64,000 nt of DNA from Citrobacter sp. 18056 (lineage in GTDB: Bacteria > Pseudomonadota > Gammaproteobacteria > Enterobacterales > Enterobacteriaceae): assembly GCA_902706235.1 (NCBI GenBank), contig CACSJR010000016.1:60862-124861 (forward strand). The letters are read 5' to 3'. The notes beneath the pieces were generated by a model, which was not told the DNA's origin, did no database searches, and saw only the letters and a program-made list of their open reading frames with translations. Below, one piece after another: positions 55,859 through 64,000 of this stretch. Position 1 is the stretch's first letter. Each line of letters starts with the position of its first letter. Both the position numbers and the translations under genes were made by a program.

Positions 55859-55893
55859 AAAAAAGGCCCCTCACTGTTGAAGGGGCCTTTTAA
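55859..55893. terminator. Bidirectional terminator between crl and phoE
   Basis: AAAAGGCCCCT and AGGGGCCTTTT form an 11-bp stem around a 9-base loop, with A and T runs outside. It serves both convergent genes. Confidence 0.93.
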
Positions 55894-55903
55894 TTTTGGA
55901 AGA

Positions 55904-57007
55904 TTAGAACTGGTACACCAGACCCAGCGCAACTACGTCGTCGTTATTCAGTGCGAGTTTATTATCATCGCTCAGTTGGTTGATTTTATAATCAACAAAC
56001 GCTGACATGTTTTTGTTGAAGTAATAGGTGGCTGCCACGTCGATATATTTCACCAGATCCGCATCGCCTACGCCTTCAATATCCTTGCCTTTAGACTGGA
56101 CATAACCAATGGATGGGCGCAGACCGAAATCGAACTGATATTGTGCAACGAGTTCTAATGCCTGGTTTTTATTCGCGAAACCGCTGACTTTAGTATCCAC
56201 GCCGCCGATTGACGCTGTGCCGGAAATTGGGGTCATGTTGCGAGTTTCGGCATAAATAGCCGCCAGGTACACGCTGTTGGCATCGTATTTAAAGCCGGTG
56301 GTCCAGGCTTCAGCGTCGGTACCTTTACCGAAGGTACTGTCCTGCTGAGTCAGGGTACGGTTGGAGTTAGAGTAGGCGGCACCGAGGGTGAAACCGGAAT
56401 CGCCGAAGTCATAGCTCAGGGACGTACCGAAGCCGTCACCGTTAGCTTTACTGGCAGCACGGCCATCGTTCTCGTTCTTGCCCTGATACTGCAGAGCCAG
56501 TTTCAGGCCATCAACCAGACCGAAGAAGTTGTTGTTACGGTAGGTCGCCAGACCATTCGCACGACCGGTCATGAAGTTATCGGTTTTGACAAAGGAGTCA
56601 TCACCGAACTCTGGGATCATATCGGTATACGCCGCGACGTTATACAGGACGCCGTAGTTACGACCGTAGTCGAAAGAACCGATATCACCGGCTTTCAGAC
56701 CAGCAAAGGCCAGACGCGTTTTGGTGGTTGCCGGGTCACCTTCCACTTTGTTCGCTGCAACCTGATATTCCCACTGGCCAAAGCCGGTAAGTTGGTCGTT
56801 AATTTGAGTCTGACCTTTAAAGCCCAAACGAATATAAGACTGGTCGCCGTCTACCGTGTCGTTGTCACTCATATAATGTTCAGCTTTAACGCGACCATAA
56901 AGATCCAGTTTATTACCGTCTTTATTATAAATTTCTGCGGCCTGTGCTGCTGTGGAAGACATTACGCCCAGTACCATCAATGCCAGTGTGGTCTTTTTCA
57001 TTTTCAA
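55904..57007 (-). CDS. phoE: Outer-membrane phosphoporin PhoE
   Basis: This is the trimeric porin for phosphate and other anions, made under phosphate shortage. The 367-aa precursor has a signal peptide ([20 protein letters not shown]) and a 16-strand barrel: [40 protein letters not shown], the L3 loop [19 protein letters not shown], and the terminal Phe in [10 protein letters not shown]. The locus between crl and proBA is that of phoE. A Pho box lies upstream. An ATG two codons in (57001) would give the E. coli-type start. Confidence 0.95.
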   Translation of the reverse strand: MKMKKTTLALMVLGVMSSTAAQAAEIYNKDGNKLDLYGRVKAEHYMSDNDTVDGDQSYIRLGFKGQTQINDQLTGFGQWEYQVAANKVEGDPATTKTRLAFAGLKAGDIGSFDYGRNYGVLYNVAAYTDMIPEFGDDSFVKTDNFMTGRANGLATYRNNNFFGLVDGLKLALQYQGKNENDGRAASKANGDGFGTSLSYDFGDSGFTLGAAYSNSNRTLTQQDSTFGKGTDAEAWTTGFKYDANSVYLAAIYAETRNMTPISGTASIGGVDTKVSGFANKNQALELVAQYQFDFGLRPSIGYVQSKGKDIEGVGDADLVKYIDVAATYYFNKNMSAFVDYKINQLSDDNKLALNNDDVVALGLVYQF

Positions 57008-57080
57008 CCCTGATTAATATACGCGCTTAAATTTGGGAACTCGCCCGATTAAAAAACAGGAAGGGTTGTAACGCGGGGAA

Positions 57081-57098
57081 ATGAAAGTTTTATGACAA
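57081..57098 (-). promoter_or_regulatory. Pho box of phoE
   Basis: On the minus strand TTGTCATAAAACTTTCAT matches the two 7-base repeats of the PhoB consensus (CTGTCATA-A/T-A/T-CTGTCAT) with few changes. It lies about 75 bp before the phoE start. Confidence 0.85.
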
Positions 57099-57135
57099 AG
57101 TAAGAATAGTTTTAAATAATTATGTTTGAGTGTTT

Positions 57136-57153
57136 CTGTCATAAAAGTGCCAT
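57136..57153 (+). promoter_or_regulatory. Second Pho-box-like sequence, facing proB
   Basis: CTGTCATAAAAGTGCCAT has a perfect first PhoB repeat and a poor second one. It is on the proB strand, 37 bp from the phoE box. It may be an upstream PhoB site for phoE or a chance match. Confidence 0.45.
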
Positions 57154-57275
57154 TATCTGCCGCTACGCTTCCTGATCCCGCGCAACAAAGTGCCTTGCAA
57201 CCCGCTCAGGGAGTTGGCAAGCGGCCTGAGTCCTGTTACAACGTCCTTTTCGTACACATTGAATGGCAGAGAATC

Positions 57276-58379
57276 ATGAGTGACAGCCAGACGCTGGTCA
57301 TCAAACTGGGTACCAGTGTTTTAACCGGGGGGTCGCGCCGCCTTAATCGCGCCCATATCGTGGAATTAGTGCGCCAGTGCGCGCAGCTGCATGCCGCAGG
57401 ACATCGGATTGTGATTGTAACGTCAGGGGCGATTGCCGCCGGGCGTGAACACCTCGGCTACCCGGAACTGCCTGCCACAATCGCCTCTAAACAGCTGCTG
57501 GCCGCGGTCGGCCAAAGCCGTCTGATCCAGCTCTGGGAACAGCTTTTCTCGATTTACGGAATTCACGTCGGACAGATGTTACTGACCCGTGCGGACATGG
57601 AAGACAGAGAACGTTTCCTCAACGCCCGTGACACGCTGCGTGCGCTGCTCGATAACCACATCGTGCCGGTTATCAACGAGAATGACGCCGTCGCTACCGC
57701 TGAAATTAAAGTGGGCGACAACGACAACCTGTCTGCGCTGGCGGCAATCCTTGCCGGAGCCGACAAACTGCTGCTATTGACCGACCAGCAAGGGCTGTTC
57801 ACCGCTGACCCGCGCACCAATCCGCAGGCAGAACTGATTCAGGACGTACACGGTATTGATGACGCGCTGCGCTCGATTGCCGGCGACAGCGTTTCTGGCC
57901 TCGGCACCGGCGGAATGGGCACTAAACTGCAGGCCGCTGACGTCGCCTGTCGCGCCGGAATCGACACCATTATCGCCGCAGGCAGCCGCTCGGGCGTGAT
58001 TGGCGACGTGATGGCAGGAGTCGCCGTCGGCACCCGTTTCCACGCCCAGACCTCACCGCTCGAAACTCGTAAACGCTGGATCTTTGGCGCACCACCCGCC
58101 GGGGAAATCACCGTGGATGAAGGCGCTGTTTCCGCAATTCTGGAAAGAGGAAGTTCATTACTTCCAAAAGGAATTAAAAGCGTGACAGGTAACTTCTCCC
58201 GTGGTGAAGTGATCCGTATTCGTGCGCTCGACGGTCGCGATATCGCTCACGGCGTTACTCGCTACAACAGCGACGCGCTGCGTCGGATTGCCGGACATCA
58301 CTCTCAGCAAATCGACGCCATTCTCGGTTACGAGTACGGCCCGGTTGCCGTGCATCGCGACGACATGATTACCCGTTAA
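57276..58379 (+). CDS. proB: Glutamate 5-kinase
   Basis: ProB phosphorylates glutamate, the first and feedback-inhibited step of proline synthesis. The 367-aa protein has an amino-acid-kinase domain ([58 protein letters not shown]) and a C-terminal PUA domain ([20 protein letters not shown]). ATG 57276 gives the family N-terminus [12 protein letters not shown]; the 50 codons before it are the leader. proA follows 10 bp downstream. Confidence 0.97.
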   Translation: MSDSQTLVIKLGTSVLTGGSRRLNRAHIVELVRQCAQLHAAGHRIVIVTSGAIAAGREHLGYPELPATIASKQLLAAVGQSRLIQLWEQLFSIYGIHVGQMLLTRADMEDRERFLNARDTLRALLDNHIVPVINENDAVATAEIKVGDNDNLSALAAILAGADKLLLLTDQQGLFTADPRTNPQAELIQDVHGIDDALRSIAGDSVSGLGTGGMGTKLQAADVACRAGIDTIIAAGSRSGVIGDVMAGVAVGTRFHAQTSPLETRKRWIFGAPPAGEITVDEGAVSAILERGSSLLPKGIKSVTGNFSRGEVIRIRALDGRDIAHGVTRYNSDALRRIAGHHSQQIDAILGYEYGPVAVHRDDMITR

Positions 58380-58389
58380 GGAGCCTTCC

Positions 58390-59643
58390 ATGCTGGAACA
58401 AATGGGCATAGCGGCCAAAGCGGCCTCGTACAAAATGGCGCAGCTGTCCGGACGTGAGAAAAATCAGGTTCTGGAAAAGATTGCTGATTATCTGGAAGCG
58501 CAAACCGACAGCATCCTCAGCGCCAACGCGCAGGATCTTGAAGAAGCGCGCACCAATGGACTGAGCGAAGCGCTGCTTGACCGTCTGGCGCTGAATCCCG
58601 CTCGCCTGAAAAGCATCGCCGACGATGTGCGTCAGGTGTGCAAACTCGCCGACCCGGTTGGGCAGGTGATCGACGGCGGGCTGCTCGACAGCGGCCTGCG
58701 TATCGAACGTCGCCGCGTGCCGTTGGGCGTTGTGGGCGTGATTTATGAAGCCCGTCCGAACGTCACGGTCGATGTGGCGACGCTGTGCCTGAAAACCGGT
58801 AACGCCGCTATCCTGCGCGGTGGGAAAGAAACCTGGCGCACCAATGCCGCGACGGTGAACGTTATCCAGCAGGCGCTGGAAGAGTGCGGAATACCTGCGG
58901 GAGCGGTGCAAGCGATTGAAAGTCCGGATCGCGCGCTGGTCAATGAAATGCTGCGCATGGACAAATACATCGACATGCTTATTCCACGCGGCGGTGCGGG
59001 CCTGCACAAGCTGTGTCGCGAGCAGTCGACCATTCCGGTAATCACCGGAGGGATTGGCGTGTGCCATATCTACGTGGATGATTCTGCTGAATTTGCCCCG
59101 GCGCTGAAGATTATCGTCAACGCCAAAACCCAACGTCCGAGCACTTGTAATACCGTGGAAACGCTGCTGGTGAATCGCACCATTGCCGACACGTTCTTAC
59201 CTGCTTTAAGCCAACAGATGGCGGAGAGTGGCGTGACGCTTCATGCCGATGCTGACGCGCTGACAACGTTGCAAAAAGGCCCGGCGAGTGTGGTTCCGGT
59301 GCAGGTTCAGCAGTATGACGATGAATATCTGTCGCTGGATTTGAACGTGAAACTGGTTGATGACCTGGACGATGCCATTGCACATATTCGCCTGCATGGG
59401 ACGCAGCACTCCGATGCGATTCTGACCCGTACTCTGCGCAACGCGGACCGCTTCATCAACGAAGTCGACTCCTCGGCGGTGTATGTGAACGCCTCAACGC
59501 GCTTCACCGACGGCGCTCAGTTTGGCCTCGGCGCAGAAGTGGCCGTCAGCACGCAGAAACTGCACGCGCGCGGCCCGATGGGCCTCGAGGCATTGACTAC
59601 CTACAAGTGGATCGGCTTCGGCGACGACACTATCCGTGCTTAA
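58390..59643 (+). CDS. proA: Glutamate-5-semialdehyde dehydrogenase (gamma-glutamyl phosphate reductase)
   Basis: ProA reduces glutamyl 5-phosphate with NADPH in the second proline step. The 417-aa enzyme has the aldehyde-dehydrogenase-like fold: [39 protein letters not shown], and the catalytic Cys in [19 protein letters not shown] near residue 255. It is translated with proB as a pair and probably channels the labile intermediate. Downstream lies the thrW tRNA gene. Confidence 0.97.
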   Translation: MLEQMGIAAKAASYKMAQLSGREKNQVLEKIADYLEAQTDSILSANAQDLEEARTNGLSEALLDRLALNPARLKSIADDVRQVCKLADPVGQVIDGGLLDSGLRIERRRVPLGVVGVIYEARPNVTVDVATLCLKTGNAAILRGGKETWRTNAATVNVIQQALEECGIPAGAVQAIESPDRALVNEMLRMDKYIDMLIPRGGAGLHKLCREQSTIPVITGGIGVCHIYVDDSAEFAPALKIIVNAKTQRPSTCNTVETLLVNRTIADTFLPALSQQMAESGVTLHADADALTTLQKGPASVVPVQVQQYDDEYLSLDLNVKLVDDLDDAIAHIRLHGTQHSDAILTRTLRNADRFINEVDSSAVYVNASTRFTDGAQFGLGAEVAVSTQKLHARGPMGLEALTTYKWIGFGDDTIRA

Positions 59644-59650
59644 TTGAACT

Positions 59651-59703
59651 CGGGTGATGCAAAAATAGGCATTTGATTCTCAAGGCCATTGACGCATCAC
59701 CCG
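59651..59703. repeat. Inverted repeats between proA and thrW
   Basis: CGGGTGATGC (59651-59660) pairs with GCATCACCCG (59694-59703) over a 33-base gap. GTGATGCAAAA (59654-59664) can also pair with TTTTGCATCAC (59743-59753) next to the tRNA. It may act as a proBA 3' hairpin, with the tRNA promoter in between. Confidence 0.6.
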
Positions 59704-59758
59704 CAGAGTTTTAACCTTTCATCCCGAAGCACATCCCCTGTGTTTTGCATCACTCAGT

Positions 59759-59834
59759 GCCGATATAGCTCAGTTGGTAGAGCAGCGCATTCGTAATGCG
59801 AAGGTCGTAGGTTCGACTCCTATTATCGGCACCA
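59759..59834 (+). tRNA. thrW: tRNA-Thr (CGT anticodon), thrW
   Basis: This 76-nt tRNA has an encoded CCA end. The acceptor arm GCCGATA pairs with TATCGGC, the D arm is GCTCAGTTGGTAGAGC, the anticodon CGT is at 59792-59794 in loop TTCGTAA, and the T arm GTAGGTTCGACTCCTAT is complete. The position after proBA is that of thrW. Its 3' end is a classic integration site (CP4-6 in E. coli K-12), and island genes begin directly beyond it here. Confidence 0.97.
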
Positions 59835-60043
59835 GTAAAATCAATGCGTTACACTGTAATCTTTTATTGCTTACACCAATAACATATTTTCATGTAACTG
59901 CTGATGTAAGTGATTTGTATCAACAGTCATCAACGCCTCCGCATGGTTTTTCGATAGCAATGTTAGCTCTGGCTCTACTCCACCAGAGCAGCAAAGTGTG
60001 CTCAGTCGGACTAAATAAATGAGCGTGGGTGCGATCAAGTTTA

Positions 60044-60892
60044 CTATCGTGAGGCCAGCGTCCCCGGATAATGCCTTGCTATAATGCCGTTCATCCTGTC
60101 GATCAGATCGTGCCGCTTAAAGGTGATGTGCCCTGAGCCCTTCTGAAAATAGCGTATCGAAAAGTAGTCATCTTCAAACACCTCAGATGTCCGTTGCGCA
60201 TCAATATGCCGATCCAGCCTGACCCCGAGATCATTGCGATTCTCTGGTACTGGTTTGCCGTCCAGCAGATTCAGCATGCGTTCCAGATCTGCGAGTTGAT
60301 CGCGCTGCTTTCCCCAATTGAGTCGGAAACCCCATTGGCTGTGATTCACCAAACCGTTGACGATGATCTTCTTACCAAACTTACAGGGGGAGTTCGTTTT
60401 GTAGTCCCAGCTCAGGCTTTTGAAAACGTTAATGACGCCACGCTCAAATACCTCATTCTTGCTGTGATGCAGTTGCGTAAACGTCGAGAGGATGTTGTCT
60501 TCACCGATAGCCGGAATATCGTCCCGCTCAAGATTCCGGTACCACTCGTCACGGGCAGCGGCATCCATCAGTGAAATCATCCCGGATTTGAGCATCAGAT
60601 CGCGCCAGATACTGCGGTCGAGATTGCAGGTAATGACCTTCATGGCGGTTTCTTCTTTCTCTGTCAGCCAGCAACCGCAGCGGAAGTCCTGCTTCATGGC
60701 CCAGTCCAGGGCTGTTTTCCCTCCGATATTGGTGGTGAGCGCAGAGATCCCGGCCAGCTGGTGGATCATCGCCCTGATTCGCTCCAGTGCAACGTTACGT
60801 CCGGTGACGACACGCTCAATATTGGTGGAACTGATGATTTCGGTGTGCCCCGATATGACATCCGGATCATTAAACATGTGTAGTTCTGACAT
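60044..60892 (-). CDS. DUF4942-domain protein of CP4-like islands
   Basis: This 282-aa protein has unknown function. It shows the DUF4942 pattern: SSTNIERVVTGRNVALERIR, ISLMDAAARDEWYRNLERDD, ENILSTFTQLHHSKNEVFER and GWKQ-like RLNWGKQRDQLADLERML. In CP4-type islands this gene closes the conserved radC-DUF987-cbeA-cbtA module, as here. ATG 60892 follows AAAGGAAAG; 8 upstream codons in the frame are unlikely. Its 3' end lies about 210 bp from thrW, so it is the last gene before the tRNA. Confidence 0.85.
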   Translation of the reverse strand: MSELHMFNDPDVISGHTEIISSTNIERVVTGRNVALERIRAMIHQLAGISALTTNIGGKTALDWAMKQDFRCGCWLTEKEETAMKVITCNLDRSIWRDLMLKSGMISLMDAAARDEWYRNLERDDIPAIGEDNILSTFTQLHHSKNEVFERGVINVFKSLSWDYKTNSPCKFGKKIIVNGLVNHSQWGFRLNWGKQRDQLADLERMLNLLDGKPVPENRNDLGVRLDRHIDAQRTSEVFEDDYFSIRYFQKGSGHITFKRHDLIDRMNGIIARHYPGTLASR

Positions 60893-60970
60893 TTTTCTTT
60901 CCTTTATATAAACCAAAACGCCAGCCGGTAAGGGCTGGCGTATATGCGCGTGGCGTTTTTGCCGGGTGAA

Positions 60971-61174
60971 TCATGGTGATTCAGGGCGGCGCAGAAGCTG
61001 AAGATGCCGAAGATCGGCAACATCACTGCGTGCCTGTCGGATCAAGGGCAGCAGTACGGCGGAATCGGTCCGCTCCTCATCGTTGTCGAAGATGATGTGT
61101 GTTCCGCAATCGATATTGTCCTGGAGCCAGTCAGACAGGATATCCAGTGCGGCTTCAGTGGTTAATGTCGGCAT
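60971..61174 (-). CDS. DUF957 protein
   Basis: This 67-aa protein (TEAALDILSDWLQDNIDCGT, FDNDEERTDSAVLLPLIRQA) belongs to the DUF957 group found after the CbtA toxin in CP4-like islands. Function unknown. It lies between the DUF5983 and DUF4942 genes on the same strand, and AGGTACACC precedes its start. Confidence 0.82.
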   Translation of the reverse strand: MPTLTTEAALDILSDWLQDNIDCGTHIIFDNDEERTDSAVLLPLIRQARSDVADLRHLQLLRRPESP

Positions 61175-61203
61175 GGTGTACCTGCGTTGGGTGGAAGGAG
61201 GGA

Positions 61204-61695
61204 TTACCAGTCAAAAACCTCAAAGTCTGGCAACAGTTCGCCAAAGGCATCCAGATGAATGATGCCCAGTTGATAGCGACGCATCAGGATGAGTAACAGG
61301 CGGCGGCAGGCTCTGGAGAAGCCTAGGCGCTTGAGTCGCAGGATCGGAAACGTCCATGCATCAAGGCGGATCAGATAGCCGCTGCCGGTATAGTGGATCC
61401 ATTCGGCGTTGCCATACTCCAGATCCTCATGCGACAACGCATACAGCAGCGAATTGTCTTCACGGGTGATATGCGCCGTGTTGCAACATAGTCCACTGAG
61501 CCGGGTCCTGAAGGGCACAGGACTTTCGACGCTAACGGTTCCCGGTTCGTCCGCAATACGCAGTGTGCAGCCGTTGCTGTTCACAGCATCGACCAGCTGG
61601 CTGAGTTCAATGCCGTCCATATCGACGGCAATCCGCCCCCTATTGAGCGCCAGTACGTTGATGCTGTCAGCTTCCACAGTGAGAGAGAGCTTCAT
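61204..61695 (-). CDS. DUF5983 protein of the cbeA-cbtA module
   Basis: This 163-aa protein has unknown function ([60 protein letters not shown]). Proteins of this kind follow cbtA in many CP4-type islands. The start overlaps the cbtA stop by 4 bp (ATGA), so it is translationally coupled to the toxin. No transmembrane segment is seen. Confidence 0.82.
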   Translation of the reverse strand: MKLSLTVEADSINVLALNRGRIAVDMDGIELSQLVDAVNSNGCTLRIADEPGTVSVESPVPFRTRLSGLCCNTAHITREDNSLLYALSHEDLEYGNAEWIHYTGSGYLIRLDAWTFPILRLKRLGFSRACRRLLLILMRRYQLGIIHLDAFGELLPDFEVFDW

Positions 61696-62078
61696 TGTGG
61701 TGAATCCCCTCTGGATGGCCCCGTACCGCAGGTGATACGGGTGACCTGCTGATAGCCGATACGCTGCATAAGGTCGGTAGCACGACGGGCGCGAAGAATG
61801 TCGATACTGCTGATGCGCGGCGACTGCTCCATCGCGGTGAATCCGCCACGGTCGGTGCGTACCAGGTCATATTTCTCGACAATGAAATTCACGGCGTCGC
61901 ACAGTGAAATTCCGGCGTCGATATGCTCCTGAATGACAGCATCGTTACCAAACGGTGTATCGCTGAGTACCAGGCCATAGTGCTGACCCAGCAGGTGGGT
62001 AAGCAGGGTCTGCCAGATTTCCACGGGCGCAGGATGTGACGATGCCGCCCTGGACGGGAGTAAAGGTAAAGTTTGCAT
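61692..62078 (-). CDS. cbtA: CbtA-family toxin (YeeV-like) of a type IV toxin-antitoxin pair
   Basis: CbtA blocks FtsZ and MreB and so stops growth and rounds up cells. The 128-aa protein is complete and matches the family from [20 protein letters not shown], through [19 protein letters not shown] and [20 protein letters not shown], to [20 protein letters not shown]. Downstream genes overlap or follow closely. The antitoxin gene cbeA, normally less than 100 bp upstream, is here about 1.1 kb away, so expression of the toxin relative to the antitoxin may be altered. Confidence 0.92.
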   Translation of the reverse strand: MQTLPLLPSRAASSHPAPVEIWQTLLTHLLGQHYGLVLSDTPFGNDAVIQEHIDAGISLCDAVNFIVEKYDLVRTDRGGFTAMEQSPRISSIDILRARRATDLMQRIGYQQVTRITCGTGPSRGDSPQ

Positions 62079-62472
62079 ACTGTGTTCTCTGGATTGTGTT
62101 GAGTGAAGTCGTGAAATTAAAATGGCGGATGTCGGGAGAGGGATTAACGTGTCAGCGGTGACAGGAAACCAGCTTCATTTACTGACACTGTGACGAGGGA
62201 CTTTACGGGAATGGCAAGAGAGGACGCCATAGCCCTCCTTTCGCATCACTAAAATAAATTTAACACTGAGTACTCTTTTTATCGTGTATAGCCCATCCGG
62301 GTTAAACGGATGGTCAGCAGTAAGGATTGGATACTGAAGCTGGTATTAATCATGACGTTAGCTGTGATGACATTTCTGTCAGCGCAAACACAGGGATTAC
62401 CCTGAAGAAGAAACTTTCAGTGCAACTGCTTCTGTTGGTTCAAACTTAAAATTGAAAACACCTCAGTAGTCT
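62079..62472. other. Gene-poor stretch upstream of cbtA
   Basis: About 390 bp where the cbeA-cbtA spacer would be only tens of bp. It includes a 7-bp hairpin at 62293-62313 and a possible 31-codon hydrophobic plus-strand ORF (62310-62405) without a good ribosome site. No confident gene. Confidence 0.5.
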
Positions 62473-62646
62473 TTATTCTTCGCTTTTACCTCGCTTATGG
62501 CGGATGTCGATAACATTGCTTGTCTTCTCTTCATTTATATTTGACAGAATGAAATCCCGTTGTGCCTGAGTAAGGTCTGGATGTTCGAGCAGTCGCCGCA
62601 AAGCGTCGCTAAAATTTAACCAAAGCAGCCTGTCATCATCGTTCAT
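62473..62646 (-). CDS. Small 57-aa protein between cbeA and cbtA
   Basis: The open frame encodes MNDDDRLLWLNFSDALRRLL, then EHPDLTQAQRDFILSNINEE and a basic tail (NVIDIRHKRGK). It is on the cbtA strand. The amphipathic, helical make-up and natural codon mix suggest a real small protein, but I do not recognise a family. The ribosome site is weak (AAGAGA). It may be a DNA-binding or partner protein that came with the inserted segment. Confidence 0.5.
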   Translation of the reverse strand: MNDDDRLLWLNFSDALRRLLEHPDLTQAQRDFILSNINEEKTSNVIDIRHKRGKSEE

Positions 62647-63177
62647 TGCTGTGTCTCTTTTATTCGTATTCTGAGAAACTTAAGCTGTGGCACTGGTCGC
62701 ACCACAACCAAATGGCAAGAAACGTCCGGTTGATAATGTATGGACAGAAAAAATGCCGCTCGGACGAACGGCAAGCAAAGCACGGGATAATGGTTTACCT
62801 GATAATCGTAGCCGACTTATTCAAAGTGTGTATGAATGATTCAAAATAATACACAGCATGAATGAAAAGGCTTATGCTGCTCATGTAGTGCGAACTTTGT
62901 AACGCCGGGCAATTGCTCTCCCCTGGAGGCGACAGGATTTGTTTCCAGGGGATTTTTTCACAGGAGAGAGATTGCGGTGCCGGGTGCCTCCCGGTGAGCT
63001 GACCATTGCTGATAAGCCCGCGCTTCGTTGACCTTAACACTCCACGCCCCGCCGCACAGGAGGATTCACCGCTCCGATAGAGTAGCACTACTTTCCCGAT
63101 TCAGAACAACAGAAGCCATTAAGTACCGTGATGGAGACATCAGCGACAGCACCTGTTGTCGGTAATGAGGAAGACAG
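62647..63177. other. Unassigned segment between cbeA and the small gene
   Basis: About 530 bp with no convincing gene. It contains a strong plus-strand terminator-like hairpin (62920-62958) and a GC-rich structured stretch near 62980-63070. This looks like an RNA-rich or remnant region, but I cannot name it. Confidence 0.5.
62920..62958 (+). terminator. Orphan terminator-like hairpin
   Basis: CCCCTGGA (62920-62927) and TCCAGGGG (62944-62951) form an 8-bp stem with a 16-base loop, followed by ATTTTTT. It points along the plus strand, where no gene is evident upstream. Confidence 0.7.
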
Positions 63178-63585
63178 CTATCGTGCCATGGAAATAATGT
63201 GGCTCATCGGTGAGTCCTCATCAGGGCTGCCTGGCGCATGACTCACAGGCTGACCAGGATAGATGGCAAGATAAACATAGCCGCAGCTGCCGAGCGTATC
63301 GGCTTCACAGATCAGGCCATTGTGGTACAGAGTCACGCAGTGCTGATGGCACGGGTTGAGTTCGCCGGAGACCAGCATTAACTCAAGCTGTTTGAGTATT
63401 AACGGGAACGCCTGGTCAAGCTGGCGGGCTTCAGCCTCGCTAAACTGACCGGTGATACTGGCACGGTCGGCCAGATAGTGCAGCCGGTGGCCTTCCTGTA
63501 CCAGGCGAGCGCCGAGCCGTGGAGTGATATCACGCTTCAGTCCCCATTCGGGAACAGGGATATCGGTAGTGTTGTCATCTGACAT
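63178..63585 (-). CDS. cbeA: CbeA-family antitoxin (YeeU-like), extended C-terminus
   Basis: CbeA counters CbtA by bundling FtsZ and MreB filaments rather than binding the toxin. The 135-aa protein matches the family at WGLKRDITPRLGARLVQEGH, HYLADRASITGQFSEAEARQ, LDQAFPLILKQLELMLVSGE and LNPCHQHCVTLYHNGLICEA. After VYLAIYP, where most relatives end within about ten residues, it runs on for 24 more (GQPVSHAPGSPDEDSPMSHI...). This suggests that the 3' end was changed by the rearrangement that separates it from cbtA. AAGGAGG precedes the start; DUF987 lies 30 bp upstream. Confidence 0.88.
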   Translation of the reverse strand: MSDDNTTDIPVPEWGLKRDITPRLGARLVQEGHRLHYLADRASITGQFSEAEARQLDQAFPLILKQLELMLVSGELNPCHQHCVTLYHNGLICEADTLGSCGYVYLAIYPGQPVSHAPGSPDEDSPMSHIISMAR

Positions 63586-63615
63586 GAAGCCCTCCTTAAA
63601 AGTTACGAGGTGAAA

Positions 63616-63837
63616 TCAATTGAGTGTGACGCTGCGCAGGACGACATACGGGCCATTGCGGTCCTGTCGGCGCTCGGCGAACACAGCCAGTACCCCGCTG
63701 ATGTCCTGCACCTCCCGACCGGCGTAATGGCAGATACTGCCACTCCACTGGTATTTGCCGGTGCAGAAGCGAAACAGCCGGGAGCCCGGATGCTGGCGGT
63801 ATATCGCCATGGCCTGGCGTTTGCTTATGATGTTCAT
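63616..63837 (-). CDS. DUF987 protein (YeeT-like)
   Basis: This 73-aa protein has the DUF987 pattern: [40 protein letters not shown] and [14 protein letters not shown]. It always lies between radC (yeeS) and cbeA (yeeU) in CP4-like islands. The start overlaps the radC stop by 3 bp. Function unknown. Confidence 0.9.
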   Translation of the reverse strand: MNIISKRQAMAIYRQHPGSRLFRFCTGKYQWSGSICHYAGREVQDISGVLAVFAERRQDRNGPYVVLRSVTLN

Positions 63838-64000
63838 AACCAGCCCCGCTCACTGAACGAAACCATCTCCGTCCCGCCGATGACGAAATGGTCCAGCACA
63901 TGGACGTCAACCAGCGCCAGCGCCTGCTGTAGCCGTGTCGTTATCCTGCGGTCTGCCGGGCTGGGTTCAGGGTGTCCACTGGGATGATTATGGGCGAACA
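63834..64000 (-). CDS. RadC/YeeS-like JAB-domain protein, 3' part only
   Basis: The 55 visible C-terminal codons give [20 protein letters not shown], then [20 protein letters not shown] and end in RGWL. This is the JAMM motif HNHPSG-(N)-S..D of RadC-like proteins. The rest lies beyond the right edge. Such radC copies are carried by CP4-like islands; their function is unclear despite the old DNA-repair name. It is in one transcription unit with DUF987 and cbeA. Confidence 0.9.
   Translation of the reverse strand, partial: FAHNHPSGHPEPSPADRRITTRLQQALALVDVHVLDHFVIGGTEMVSFSERGWL

Noticed and set aside
59774..60022. 82-aa ORF starting inside thrW
   Set aside because: It begins in the tRNA and has no family features; not an integrase remnant that I can identify.
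62795..63088. 97-aa minus-strand ORF between cbeA and the small gene
   Set aside because: Composition is not protein-like, it has no ribosome site, and it runs through the orphan terminator hairpin on the other strand.
1..64000. CRISPR arrays, rRNA genes and complete prophages
   Set aside because: No regularly spaced repeats, no rRNA and no phage structural genes were seen.

Overview
The window comes from an enterobacterium outside Escherichia, most like the Enterobacter/Lelliottia/Klebsiella group. The backbone order yafV-fadE-gmhA-yafJ-yafK ... dinB ... pepD-gpt-frsA-crl-phoE-proBA-tRNA-Thr(thrW) is that of E. coli. It is interrupted by an nqrABCDEF-nqrM operon, an hpx purine-nitrogen cluster and an alpha-glucoside ABC operon that E. 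coli K-12 lacks. The genus is an inference; no 16S or species marker is present.

Region 1 (1-15.85 kb) is accessory DNA joined to the chromosome at a tRNA-Asp (aspV-type) 3' end. It starts with part of a type VI secretion cluster: VgrG with a transthyretin-like tail, a PD-(D/E)XK/VRR-NUC-type effector, a DUF3396/TsiV immunity protein, TssE, and an ImpA_N/VasL membrane protein. The cluster ends in a 5'-truncated tssJ whose last codons are hit by an intact 766-bp IS1-family element. Next comes a compact four-gene type II CBASS anti-phage operon: CD-NTase, Cap2 E1-E2, Cap3 JAB protease and a two-transmembrane SAVED effector (Cap14-like). An AlpA regulator, an unrecognised 275-aa protein and a P4-type integrase follow. 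Just beyond the integrase is a 13-nt copy of the tRNA-Asp 3' end followed by a tRNA-type terminator, which marks the distal attachment site. The tRNA itself must lie to the left of the window.

Region 2 (16-28 kb) holds a YgaP-like rhodanese and the purine/allantoin cluster. It encodes an NCS1 permease, allantoin racemase (HpxA), PuuE allantoinase, the HpxWXYZ oxamate/oxalurate operon, the HpxU regulator, the HpxJ transaminase, a fused HpxK allantoate amidohydrolase/OHCU decarboxylase, and HIU hydrolase. Four -24/-12 (sigma-54) promoter matches precede its transcription units, which points to nitrogen control.

Region 3 (28-38 kb) contains an outer-membrane protein, an IprA-like regulator and a small membrane protein, then a six-gene ABC importer plus two GH13 glucosidases. 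This set resembles palatinose/trehalulose operons.

Region 4 (38-59.8 kb) is the conserved backbone. It carries recognisable control sites: a FadR operator at fadE, a LexA box at dinB, and Pho boxes at phoE.

Region 5 (59.8-64 kb) begins at tRNA-Thr and is one end of a second, CP4-like island: radC-DUF987-cbeA ... cbtA-DUF5983-DUF957-DUF4942. Here the antitoxin and toxin genes are separated by about 1.1 kb of unusual DNA carrying a 57-aa gene and an orphan terminator.
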